Below the pieces are notes generated by a model that was not told the origin of the DNA, made no database searches, and saw only the letters and a program-made list of their open reading frames with translations. From Ascaris suum (Eukaryota; Nematoda; Chromadorea; Rhabditida; Ascarididae), in assembly GCA_013433145.1 (NCBI GenBank), contig CM024171.1, forward strand, positions 1,839,001 to 1,903,000: a DNA stretch of 64,000 nt, given 5' to 3'. The position numbers and the translations under genes are program-made. Below are positions 27,689 through 41,116 of the stretch, in pieces. Position 1 is the first letter of the stretch. Each line of letters begins with the position of its first letter.

Positions 27689-29899
27689 TACGTTGATGAA
27701 GATAACCCTGAGGAGGAATATTTTGGCGCAGAAATTACATGGTTTCGAATTGCTTATAGTTTCTTGATTTCTCCTCTATCATAAAGCAAATAAAGATTCA
27801 CGTTTCAGGGTTTCTCCTTGTCCTCGCGCTTTCCGCATCTCTTTCTTCAAGTGGGAAAAAACCTCGTTAGCGTGTCAACTGTAATGCCCTCCTCAATCCC
27901 ATCCCCTTCCCTCTAAAATTTTTGTTGTGCGAGCTTTTTCGGCCATTCGATTGCTATATATATTCTTGAAATATGCAAGAGTTATATATTTTTCTTTACA
28001 TTCTAAGTTTTTAAATCTTCATTGATATGCAAGAACTCAGTACTTTTAGCGCACATCTGATGCGGCATTTAAATAGTGACGTGCAAATGCAAAGTGGATG
28101 TGCTTGCTTTCACATCTATCTGCTGTTTAGATCAACGTACTTCGTTGGCAGCCGATTTGTTGCTTCCTCTATCAGCACTTTTCACTTTTGAGTTTTTTTT
28201 TTGCGAAAAAAAAAACGATTTTCTTGCCTAATCATCGCTAAAATCATCTGCAGTCTCTTTCATTTTCTTTAGAAAAATTTTAATTGGTCAATATTGGTCA
28301 TAATGACCATTAAATCGCTACTGATCAAGTTGCGTGAACGATATTTAACCCACTGATATCGTTTTCATCCTTGAGTGAATATCCCATAAAAATGAAATGA
28401 GTCTCAATGATTTGCAGCACATAAGATTATTATTTATATCAATTGTGCTGCAATTTGAATGGAATTTCTTTTTGCTTTTCATGCATAGATTTTTTTTTCG
28501 GCGGTAAAAATTGTTCAAAAAAAAAGCTCTTCAATGATCGTATTTGATTTTTACGTTTAAATGAAAAACGCCTATGAAGAAATATTCAACGGAATAAGCA
28601 AAAATGCACAATTTAGAATCGAATTCATTTTAATAGGCGAATTTTTTTTTGATAAGTTTTTTTTTAAATAACTTTTTTTTTCATTTAAGTGTTCGATTTA
28701 TCAAATATATGGTGCAAAATTTTCTTTCCAAGTCATCTTTTTTTTCAGTTAACAAAAAAATAAAATTTTCCGGCATATTTTCTAAGTGAATGTTGTTGGT
28801 AATTATTTGCTATGAATATGTGAATTCTTTTTTACTCTTTCGAATCGTTTATAATTGAAGTTGGCAAGAAGCCATTGAAAAAATTTACCTTCAAATCATT
28901 TATTGCAATAGAACTGTTTGTTTGGTTTAAGAAGTAGCACTCTAACGGATCAAATTCACCACAATCCAAATGGAGTTTCTTAAGTTTATTCGCATGTTTT
29001 TTTTTTAATTTTTGAAATTTTTTGCATCCAAGAAATATTTTAATTTTTGATTGTTCAAATAGCTCCACTGTCGCTTTGTAAATAGTTTTTAAATTAAAAG
29101 ATTGTTTTTTTTTTCACGAAAGTGAATTTCTCATCCTCTCTATTGAAATATAAAGAAAATTAAACCACAGACTATTCGAATCGTACAATAATGAAATACT
29201 CTTTACGAAATTTGGAATCGTTCTCAAAATTTCTTTGCATTGAGAATCGATTTACTTGAATATGAAAGAAATTGATTCAATTACAGCAATAAATGTGAGA
29301 AGAATTTTTGAGTGAAAAAAAAAGCATTGTTTCATTCCGTTGCTGATAGATGTTAAAGAGACTTATCGTCACATTTCACATCGCTATCGGTTTTGAATGA
29401 AAATACCTAATTGTTTAATCAAATAAAATTGCTTATTTCTTTCAACATACAAAAATGTTCTTCTATTTTTGATTTTAGACAACTTGAAAATCGTTCACTT
29501 GATGCAGTAAATTTGCATAAAGCCGTATTGTTGAGGTGAAGCGACACTAATGTGATATGAAGAAGATTAGAAAAGACTTCACGGAAACTTACTATAAATT
29601 ATCTGTCTGAATTTCAGCTGCCAAAAAAAAGCTAGCAAAATTCGCGTTCAAAAATTTTTCATTAACTACTAGATTGTACTGGTTTGAGCCTATTCTGAAA
29701 AAAAAAAGAAAAGCTTCATTCTAATAGTTGCCTTTGCTCACGTATAGTTCATCAAAAAGGCGAGAATATTGCTCTACTGGATTCATCTTCCTCCCTCTAT
29801 GCGAAAAAGTCCTCCGAAGCTCCAGATTAGATGTCGCGTCAAAGGAAACCAAAATGTTCCAAGCACTAGTATTGCAATGAGGACGTTGCAGTGCAAGAA

Positions 29900-30127
29900 A
29901 GGTGATTTCGCTATTTGCTGCCAGCTGACTGGCAGAAGGCCCGCAGGTCATTGATTGCAGCACAAAACCAAGCGGCTGCTAGCCGCACTTCTAACATTAA
30001 TATCAAATCTATGTCGTCGATATGGGCAGACAAGCGAAGACACAAAATAAATGACGTCACCATTTTTTGGAGAAAAAAAACCCCACGATTTCTGAACTTT
30101 CTTATTGATACGATCGTAATTTAATGC
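29900..30127 (+). CDS. Weak candidate exon-like patch, unrecognised
   Basis: Relatively GC-rich for the region. After acceptor-like gctgactggcag one frame reads KARRSLIAAQNQAAASRTS and stays open to TAA at about 30122. Other frames are also open here, so the signal may reflect composition. Confidence 0.18.
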
Positions 30128-30784
30128 GTCATACATCGAATGTAGGATTTTGGGGAGAAAAATATAGGATTTGGGGGATTTTCATCAAAAAATGGGAGAA
30201 AAATATAAAGCTTCAGCTTTAAGAAGCAACTCTATCGATGAGGCTTTAGTAGTTTCAATTGCTAGGCCAAAATCTCCAGCTTTAAATTGTTGGCGATTGC
30301 AATGCATCAGCCGTATTCCAGCTAAAGTTTGCAGAAGATTCGTTGCTCCACCACTATGATCTTATGAATCCTCATAGCGTATAATTATTTCTCTTTTGGC
30401 GATTTTTCACCGAACACTTAGCGTCTTTTTCAAGAGGGAAAGAGTATAGCTTCATCGAGCGTAACACTTGCGATTCCATTTAGTAAACATTTCGGTCTTT
30501 TTTTTCGATGAAATATTTTCAGTCGTCATTAATTTTTCCAAATATTGAACGAATTATAAAGAGGACTTCCTGAAATAAAAAAAAACATCATTACGCGACG
30601 ATTCAATTAACTGCACAAATTATATTTTCACTATCAGAAGTCTACTTCTATTTTCATAGATTATTTCTTTCAATTAGAATTTCTTATATTAAAAATATCT
30701 TCCAATAATGCGCCTATATCCACGTAGAAGATCTTAGTTGAGTAATTTTGGGGCATATATTTGTATGCTGTCTTCACTTATATG

Positions 30785-30917
<133 letters not shown>

Positions 30918-31240
30918 TGGTATTGTTGTTGTGCATATTTGATAATAAAGAAAGCAATACCGGAAGAACAAAGAAGACATCGTTATGCATTAACTATCAG
31001 TAGAGTGACGGCTTTGTTGGAGCTAATGAAAAAAAAATTTTGACAGACGAACAGATCCATCTGATGAAGCGAACGCTAACACCGTTGGATGGATTTCTGC
31101 GAAGTTTTCTCTTGCTTAGTCGAGAGTCGTAGAGCAAAACGATCAGTCAAATATCTTCCGCCTTCATTATTATTCTCTTGTTGTAGCCTGCCACCTTACT
31201 ATTTATATTTCTATTTATAATTATATGTTCATATATTTGC

Positions 31241-31356
<116 letters not shown>

Positions 31357-32935
31357 CCGCTCTGAAACATGCACTGATCATGCATTTTATCATGTATATA
31401 ATTACAGCACGTATAAAGGAACTTCTGCTTCGAAAATTCATTATTGAAGCATTATTATATTGCAGGCTTTCTCTAATCAAAAGTACGGAAATTGATAAAG
31501 TATTGCTATATCTACTGTATAAAAGTAGCGACAAATATCTGCATTTGATTTTTCAAATTCTTTAATATTTGTCGTTGCAATTTTCCATTTCGTAGGCTGA
31601 ATTCGACGCATTTATAATAGAAAGATTAAAGGAGAAGTAAAAAGGAGAATAAAATATTGCTGTCTAGCAGCAGTTGGATGGTGTCGAATTCCAACCACTT
31701 TCTTCGTTCATATCTATCCAAAAAAAAAACCGACCAAAAATTCTGCGATAAAGATGCTCTTATGGAAGCTTTCATTATAATACTTACTGAGTTTATCGCT
31801 CTAAGTGGTTATTCAGTTGAGCGCTACATCTAGTGATGATCATGTCAAATTTTCCTCTTAAGTTTTTCACCTCAAACGGATATTGCCGATTTTTCACGTA
31901 GACTTTCTACTTGTCTTCCTCTCTTACAAATATACCGTATATATCATTGAGTCAGTTGGTCTCGACAAGCGTTTTTTAAAAAATTTGAAAAGTTCAACTG
32001 CTGACATCTGGAGATATTAAGTCGATTCAACTGCTGACTTATAAGCATAGTGAAGAAAAAAGCATCGACTGAACTTTCGCTCTCGCTCGCCGCATATTTT
32101 CTCTTTCTGCTTTTCCCATCTCCCCGTCCCAAAAAAAAATTAAAATTTCTTTCTTGCTTATAGATTCGCCACAACTTATGGTTTTCTCATTTTCTTACTA
32201 GCCAGAAAAAAAAATTCCTCATTGCCAATAGTGATAGAAATCTTCAGTAGAAATTTTTCAGCGTCATATACATGCGATAGAATTTGTCTTAGAGACTAAC
32301 GTAATGCCATTGGTCGAATAGGGCGAAATTTGTGACGCTGTAAAGAGTGAAAAAAGCGTCGAAAGAATGATAAATGTAACACATTGAATTTAGCGTTAAT
32401 CAATTATAAAATGCATTTCTCCTTAATATGTTAAACCTATGATCTGGGTATAGTTGATCAGTGACAAGCATTTACTAGTGATCTGTTCATATGAAATTAC
32501 AGGAAGAGCTTCTGATAAATTAGGTTTCCGCGTATTAAATAATTTCTCTTTTAGATGAAAATAAAGTTTTTTTCTGCATATTCGTTCAAAGAGATTTTCC
32601 ATATTTAAAGGAAGAAATATATTTTTTAATTGGATAATAGGCCAAAAGTTTTCAAAGTACTATTCTCATCATTCAAGTTCTCTTGCAATTCTAATATTTT
32701 ACTCCTAAATTTCTGGTTTTTTTTTCTCTGCTCTATTCGGTTTTGAATTGTTCACCACTCCTAGCGTGGACATACTCAAAATTTTTCCCCAAGCTGCATG
32801 AATATTCGTTTATGAAGCATCAAAGCAGCCCAAGTCTATTTTTTTTCCTCCCAAAACACCACTTTACAAACGACAATGACAACGACAGAGCAGCCGCCTA
32901 GCTAGCTGCCTCATCTCGATGGCTGCACGGCTGCC

Positions 32936-33107
32936 TCAAAGAGTGTTGTTGCCTCGGTTGTGTTTAGCATCTAGGACGCCCTCCATCGCTTCAATCGCCA
33001 CTCCTTTGCCTACGTCATATGCTCCAACAAGTAACTTTCGAATAATCTCAATGAGCCTATTGGAAGACCGATATGCATAGACGCTAAATGAATAGCACTT
33101 TCTATTT
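32936..33107 (-). CDS. Weak candidate terminal exon, unrecognised
   Basis: Minus strand: acceptor acattctcag, then 56 codons to TGA at 32936, including IIRKLLVGAYDVGKGVAIEA and ending HNRGNNTL. Codon choice looks coding and the patch is GC-rich for its surroundings. There is no internal start codon upstream, so it would be a last exon. No partner exon or family recognised. Confidence 0.22.
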
Positions 33108-34396
33108 CTGAGAATGTCACTTTCTCCTAGTTTCTTACACTTTCAAATTCCCATAGTCGATAGCAAAACTTAAATGGACAATATTTCGAAGTAGGAGAAA
33201 TAATATTTGATATAATAATGCATTTTTTTTTTAAATTAAATTTTGATATTTCTTAAATGTTTATTAGAATTGAAGTTTTCTTCTCCTTTCAATTAGCCAA
33301 TAGAAAATTGAGTAAATTTGAAAAATTGCTAGGAATTTATCGCATTGGACTTTTTTTTTTGCTTGCATAACTTGTCGATAGTGCAGAAACGCTGCTATAT
33401 TCAGACGCATATTCTAGTCGAAGGAAAGCAATCAGTAACGACTTGTTTGACTAATTCAAATAGGATAGACTGAAAAAATTCTTCTCTAGCTATTTTATAA
33501 GTTCTATCACGTTAATAATGCTATGTTGAATCAATTTCGAACGAAAATATTTACTTACTCGATGTGTGTAATGATCAATTGAAGTGCTAAATTAGATAGC
33601 TTTACTTAATATATAGATTCACTAATATATTCCTTTTATATTCATTTCCAACCCTATCGTCACATATTTATCTCTTAGGAGGTTGAGTAGAAGTCATGGT
33701 ATTTGCACATGAGCAATACTTCATCGCGTAATGGCTATCAAATTTCGAGCCTCTAAAATCAGTGTACCTTTAAGGAACCAAACTAGAAGAAAATCGTCAC
33801 GTTTTCAAAAAAATATTTAAGCCATATCTTACATAAACTTGCACTAAGAGAGCTTTCTTTTAACGTTGTTGTAAATAATATAACGCCGCACTTTCGTAGT
33901 TTTCCTTACATACATATCTTTGATGCATGTGCACAACACTACAATCATTATTTGTGCTTAGAATGAAGGAATTATAACTGCTTCATTATAGGTCTGAAAT
34001 TTGTTTTTTTTTTTACTTATTATGTGCGAGGAAAAATATTCAAAAAAAAAAGTATTCTATTCGATGAAAAATACGAAAAGCGAAATGTCCCACCATGGTT
34101 CTAATGGCAACTATTTGTGCTTAATCCACTCAACGCGCAACTCAAACGAAAAATATTCATGAGAACGCGAGATCGTTTCTGTTGAAATCTTTGAGAAGAT
34201 TTTATTGCGAGAAATTAAAAGCGAGCATATTTCAGCAACATTCAGTTGATCACTTCAGTAATATCCAACCCTTGCATACACCTGAACACAAACTTTCGGG
34301 AACAATACACGTACCTTGAATTGTTGGAATCAGTGATAAGGCTGTTTTGCTATAAATTTTTTATACATATTCGGCAACAGCAGTTACTTATTGGCA

Positions 34397-34534
<138 letters not shown>

Positions 34535-36863
34535 AATTAGCTAATTATGCAAAACGAAGCATTTGAGTAATTTTGTTGGAGAGGCGTTTTCGCATTTCAT
34601 AATTGCGGCAAGTAATAAAACAAAGCATGATTTTTCAATTACCCTCTCTTTTCGTGCTTATATTTCATACAGTGCTTTGAATTAGTCTATGCTAAGAAAA
34701 TGGGGTAATTTGTTGAAGCAAATCTCCTGAGTAGTGTTGTACATGAAAAAAAAAACCCCTCGAAGCGAACAAGAGGAAATGCGTGATTGCATATTACTGC
34801 AGTCGCTAGCGCATAAATCTTCATAATTCACTGCAAAAGTTTTCATTGTTGGGAGTGAGGTCATGATTTATCAAAGGATGACCTCTTATTTACGATAATA
34901 AATTGATACATTCAGGAATGTATTTAGAATTTGGCAAATTAATTCAAATTTTTTCGCAATGCTAAAATTTGAAAACATTTTGACCATGTTCATTTTTTTT
35001 AACTTAATAGCGGCTTGTTTTACTTGAAAAAAAGGGTATTTTTTATAATTCTTCAAGAAAAAGTTTTTTGTCGATTGAGGAAATACCTGCCTAATCAAGG
35101 AAATAAATATCGAATTTTCCAGCACTTTACGAAACATGATGGCGTCAGTATATGAAAATAAGTCACAAACTGATAAATCGACAATATTCGACGATGAAAA
35201 ATAGCCTTAGTTGACCATGCAAGACAAGATGGGATTTTGCTGACGCTATTCGAGATTCGTATGCATGAAAATTCATTCGGCACGTCAAGCTTTTAACCAC
35301 GCCTCTTAATGCAGCTTATACTGCACGATAATAAACATTAAAATATCAGTGCTATTTCAGCATCTTCGATGGCGTACATTTTATGCCTTCTGCGTTTACC
35401 GTACACTCTAAGATAGTCCCTTTTAAGCAACAAAAATTCCCAAAAAATTCAGTAAAATCTTGCGAATTTTTGAACCAATTATTGCATAGCAATTCTGACA
35501 AACCATACAACGTGTTATTGCAGTTTTAATTCTTTTTTTTTTATTATTTTCTTATTTAAGAGTTGATGATTTTTATTAGTATTACTTCCTTAGCCCTTCT
35601 AGTAAATACATTCTCATATTATATTGCTAGGATGCTGAAGTTATAAAAACTAATCTAAACCACTGTTGCTATTACCGCTTCGTTTCGTTTCAGTCAATCG
35701 TCAAAATTCTTTCTAATCATAAGTGCTCGACGAAAATGTTTTTTTTTTCTCATAAGATTATCAATAAGAAATTTCCAAAATTTGCGTTCACTTCTTTGGC
35801 GATATTATTTTGATATGATATGAGTATGAAGTCCAGAAAAGACGTTTTATGTGAATTTGCATTTTATTTAATTGCAAAAATATTGCAAATTACTTGCTAA
35901 AATATATTCCATATTATTCAAAGATATTTATATATTCTCTTTTATATTCTCTAATGGTTTAATTGTTTATTCTCATATATTCACCTTCATGATTCCAATA
36001 ATCAGTATATGCAAATTAATGCAAAAAAGGCTTGTTTGAGAACCGTCTAAAAAAAGTCAACTTGATGGAAGTTATGATTTTTTTTTTCGAATCGGGTTCG
36101 ATTGAAATTAAACGTTATTCAAACTCTTACAAAAATTTCAAATTTAAATAATTTAGGTATTTCATTCAACGCAATGAAAATTAACGTTAAAGTGCTTCCT
36201 ATCGAAAAAGCAACTACTCTATTTCTTATAAATATTTTCTATAATCCGTTCAATGATTCACTATTATTGCCTTAAATTTATACCGTATAAGAATTCGACA
36301 TATTCATTTCTTATAAATCCAAATTTGCATATAAGAAATTCAAATTATATTGTATTTATTTCTATGATATTTCAATTTACTAGGAGAAAATCTTCATTAA
36401 AGCATTAAGATATATTCAACGTGAGATCAAAATGAATTGTAAGTATACATTGTGACCATCTATTTTCACTTTGAGCGTTAATTTCGTAAGGAATATAAGA
36501 CAGAGGATTCATTATTTGAATTGCATTTTTTGTTATGGAGAATGTTTTTCTTTAGTTCTATCAATTCAAAAGATAAAACTGAATATTTCCTGAAATATTA
36601 TCATATGCAAAGCAAGTATTAAAGATGATGGCAACGATATTCTCGTTTAATATATCTTTCGTGCCAGATCATATCAAAACAATCAACTTCCTATTTTTAT
36701 TCCTTCTGAGAGTGCCGGAGGATTCCCTTCTTATTCCTTCCGGTAACGCAAGAGACAGCCGTGAATTTTGAGGTGTTTATGAAGTGAATTGTAATCGGAG
36801 GGCAAGCGTATGCCACGAAGAATTACTAAATTTTTTAAATGGTCTTCTGAAATCATGAAATTT

Positions 36864-36878
36864 CCCCCCCCCCCCCCC
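36864..36878. repeat. Poly-C tract (C15)
   Basis: Homopolymer of 15 C in AT-rich sequence. Confidence 0.9.
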
Positions 36879-37231
36879 TCTTGGCTCTTCTTATTGCAAA
36901 ACTGGAAAATCGCCCAAGTTGCTCATCAGGTATCATTACTTTAAATGCTCTCGCTGATCGCCAGTTAGTAAAGTGTAGCTTTCAGTAAATCGTAAATATC
37001 AAACAATAAATGAAATGGCAAAAAAAATCTGAAAATTTGAGAGAGTTCTTTGTCATACGTTTAATATGCAAGCGCACTACTAGATTTTGTTTAGTAAAAA
37101 GTAAATTTGCAATAGAAATTAGCCAATTTCACTCTCTACAATGCACAAATTATGCCACATCTTTTCTTGCTTCTTTGTTAATGCTACTCATTTGCATTTA
37201 GAGCTTAATTTTGTTGCTTTTTCCTCGCAAG

Positions 37232-37356
37232 TTTCGTTGTGGCTCATCGAATACTATGCCGACGGCAAACATCTCAATGCTAAGTTGAACGTGATTCGTG
37301 ATGCACTTTTCATACTAGAGGAACCAATTCGAGGGTTCATCGACTTTTGCAACTGA
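37232..37356 (+). CDS. Weak candidate terminal exon, unrecognised
   Basis: After a pyrimidine-rich ttttcctcgcaag, a frame reads LWLIEYYADGKHLNAKL and continues to TGA at 37356. Coding-like codon use, no recognised domain. About 3.6 kb before the large gene's start. Confidence 0.2.
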
Positions 37357-40300
37357 GAATATCCTATTTTATTACTTTCTGGAATTCTCTCTCAAAAGAG
37401 TCGGCTAATCCCGAGGGTAGTAAGACAAAAAGAAGAAAATAGTGCAGAAGAATGGTTGTTCCTTTCATTGTAAGAAATAGATTTGTTGTGAGGAAACAAT
37501 GTTCGCTATGAGCAGAAATGAAACGAATTTTCTGAAGTTTAATTTCTCACTTTTGGTGATTTTTATCGTTCGATTATCCACGTGTGCATTTGACTTTGTT
37601 ACATTGAAACGATTCAAAAATTTTAAATTTTTAATGCCAATCTGCAATTTTGAGAAATTTTAGTTAAGTTTTATTGGCTGTGGATGGAACGTGGAACGAA
37701 AAAATTTCCACCATTTTTTTTTTCGTACGCCAAATTTAAGAATAGTGAGCGAATATGCTCATTCGTTTAAACGATAAAAATTGTTTCTTTTTTAGCAGCT
37801 CAAAATGCAAAATGCGATTCAAACAAACTCTCTGTGACGTTAAATTTTTTGAAAATTTTAGCAATACGACAACTTTATTTTGGCACCGAAGCGAATTTAT
37901 TTGAAAACTAGAGATGGAAGGAATTCAATATAGATGTTTGAAAGTTTTCTTTTGATGAATTGTTTCGTTTTTTTTTTTGTGGAAAATAAAACAAAGTGGA
38001 AAAATCTTGTGCGTGTTTGTGAAAAGCTCTAATTTATCACGTCATTCGCATAAATAAATAATTTCGTTATTTTATTTTCATTTTAGATTTATTCAACAAT
38101 CATTTAGTTTTTTTAAAAAACATATTTGCTATGAATGTAAATGAAAATTGCGATTTTCCTCACGCATTTTTTTTTCGATTATTAAAATTCAAATTCAAAA
38201 ACTAATGCTTTAAAATATTGCCGATAGACGTTACAACATCGAAATGATGACGGATGAAACCGTAAAGTGAGCTAAACGTTCGGATGCTAATGTACGCAAA
38301 TGGCGCTTCCTGAATGAGTAATACGAATAGCGCATACAAATTCCTTTCGTGAGCAAAAGGCGTCCGAATACCATTCAAAAAAGGGGATTCCTTTCAGAAG
38401 CCGTTTTTGGTGAGATTAATTCCATCATTTTTTTTTTCATCGCTTACATTCGCTTCACTTTACAACGAATGTTTGCAGCTAACTCTCATCGCTAACATTT
38501 GATTACCTAACGTTTTGGTTGCCTATCGTAAGTTTTACAATCTACATTTATGCATATATAATCATGTCGCAAATGCGTCTTATAATTGTTTCGTCGAGCA
38601 AAAAAAAAAAATGTTCGTATAGCACAACTCTTTGTAATCTTTAATTCTTCTCAATTTAGAAATGTAATGAATTAATAAGTCCGACGAATGCCTCATTCAT
38701 GCTACTTCTGTAAGCGAAAAGTGAAATTTTTTGAGGGGCGAATATTTTTTCTTGAATAAAGATGAATTTGAAGTAGATGTGCATGTTCTACCTATGAAAG
38801 TTGGGACGATAAAGATGGGGATATCCGAGGTGTCTATATAAGTCGATCTGATCCATATCGAGTTCTACTTCTTTCCTGAAATGAGACAACGACTGTTAGC
38901 TGTGTGCACATGATGGCATATAACGGATACCGCCTTGTGGCTGCTTCGCGCATTTTGCATATGTCTGCAATCTTCCTCCAGTCTGCTTTCTAAAGTGCCC
39001 GTCGTTTTCTATGGTTGCAGTTTACCTAAAGTGGCTACGAAATAGATCGTCCTGAGTTCGGCATGCTCTTCTGTACTCTATGCTCTTTTCTGTGTATTTT
39101 CTTGCTTCTTTGCCAGCAGTTTCCTCAAGTCTGCAGCATTTGAACTGCCCCAATACCTGAACACCTCATTGAAATATGCCTCTCAGCATAGTGATTGAAC
39201 TATACACTTCTTATAGATAGTGCTAATGCTATTATTCAATAATCAGGCTAATATACTCGCAGTTAGAATGCCTTTCGAAGATTACAGCAATTGAGCGTCT
39301 TCTATATTGTTGACTGTATACGTTCATTAACTCCTCTGTTTACTCTACTTTCAGCTCCTTTTATTTGAATTTTTAAGTAATGATTATATCAACAACTGTT
39401 TTCTCACTATTTATGCCATTAATCTAGTAAATTAATGTATTTTGTATTTTGATGTTAATTTATCTTATTCGATTAGCTCTATTATAAATCACGTTGCCGT
39501 TATCGTATCGTTAATCAAGTTTATAGTTAATTTCTATATGATGGAATTATTCATGAATGGAATTATTGTATTTACGTGTCAAAACGAATTTTTTTTTTTA
39601 AATTATTGAATTTAGAGAAGCAAACATCAAACAGTCGCAACTCGATCTTCTACAAGAATCGTCTCTTCATTCGAACATCTATGTGCTTATATATGACAAT
39701 TCAAAAGCAATAAATAACATAGATAGCGGTGCTTGAGGTTAGTCTCTTATGAATTTTCATTTCCGCTTGTAAGTTTCTTTTTTTTTTTTGATTTCACCAA
39801 TGAGTTTTTTTATTGCAATTAAAAGATTGTTTCTCTCTCTCAAAAGATTCACAACTATTTTGTATTTTCTATATTGTTTTATATTTATATTGCAGTGTTA
39901 ATTGTGCCTAATCAAAAAACTGAAATATAACGATGATATAATTGGTTCTTAGCTCTTATGATTGCTATTTTGTCATAGAATTTTAGACTCCATTAATCGT
40001 AGAATCCTTTCAGAAAAACGTTCTCTAAACAGAAAGCATGTTGTCTAGAAACGAATAAATCACCTTCTCTATTAGCCCTGTTGCAGCGATCGTTTATTTC
40101 ATTTAGCTATAAAAACAATGATCGCCGTTTTATTCAAATATTTGCTAGCAAAATAGTCCCACTAGTAAATAAAAAAGAAAATAAGTAATCATTTGCATAT
40201 AACAGTAACTGAGACGAATGTGCAAATGATCGATTTTTTATCTCCAAAAAAAAAAATGCGATTTGAATAAAGCTATAAAGGAAGCAACAAAAAGAAAGAA

Positions 40301-40890
40301 AAAAAAAACATCCCTCCACAAAATACTCATTTCGAATGCCAGTGACGCTTTTATGCTAGCTCCTAATCTCGTTGCTTTTTTTTTGCATATGGCAGTTGAT
40401 TGACGTTTAATTACGCATGCCGTAACGTTTCATTTCCTTCGAAAAAAAAAATTCTTGATTCCATTCATTTTGAGGGAGCTCTTTATATATGAGATTAAAA
40501 AAAAACCTCTTTCGTTTTCTACATGCTTTATGTTTTCAGCAATGGCGGTCATATTTTAAAACGGAAAGAGCATCAGAATAATACCGATAATTTTTTTCTC
40601 AATTCATTTGTGAAATATTTTCATTTCATGCAATAAGTGAATAAATAATATCGATAAATAATTATTACTTTTCAATTTTTTTATTCTCAATTTAAATTCG
40701 TTTCTTTTAATATTATTATTTATTCAATCATAGGATTTATTCATTCTACTAAAAGTATCATTGAAAATTGATGCATTAGACTGGATAATGGTGATACTTG
40801 TAAAACGTTAGCTACGATATTGCAACGATAATGATGCTGGAATAAAATTGCAATGGCAAAATTGTAATATAATCAGTGAATTTGAATTTT

Positions 40891-40938
40891 TTTTTTCTAA
40901 ATCCATGAAGAAAAAAAATTGGAAGAATTCAGATAAGC
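40891..40938 (+). promoter_or_regulatory. Probable spliced-leader trans-splice acceptor and short 5' UTR
   Basis: A T-rich stretch is followed by GAATTCAG ending at 40932, and the ATG comes six bases later (ATAAGC between). An acceptor this close to the start with no visible upstream exon is typical of nematode SL trans-splicing. A cis-spliced upstream 5' UTR exon is the alternative. Confidence 0.5.
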
Positions 40939-41116
40939 ATGCTGCAACGGGCAGGTTGGCCCCTTTTGTGGACAATCGCGCTCAGCTATGTGGCGTTGAC
41001 CCTTGGCCAAATAGTGCTGGACAGTGGTCATTTGGATGCGGTGGACCTTTCAAGTGATCTTCATGTGCAATCACTCCTACATCAACTGCGGCGTGTAAAA
41101 CGAGCTCCACCAAGAA
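40939..41116 (+). CDS. Exon 1: signal peptide and proregion with RVKR cleavage site
   Basis: Residues 1-59. A hydrophobic core follows the first few residues ([17 protein letters not shown]) and cleavage is likely near Gly23-Gln24. A leucine-rich stretch leads to RRVKR at 51-55, a furin-type R-x-K-R site that would free the mature protein. The donor is GTTTGT at 41117, phase 1. The open frame runs on for 17 codons past the donor, but joining to exon 2 keeps the frame and the donor fits nematode usage. Confidence 0.8.

Noticed and set aside
39078..39182. Minus-strand open frame reading NEVFRYWGSSNAADLRKLLA
   Set aside because: Only about 34 codons, stops at both ends, no acceptor found and no family recognised.
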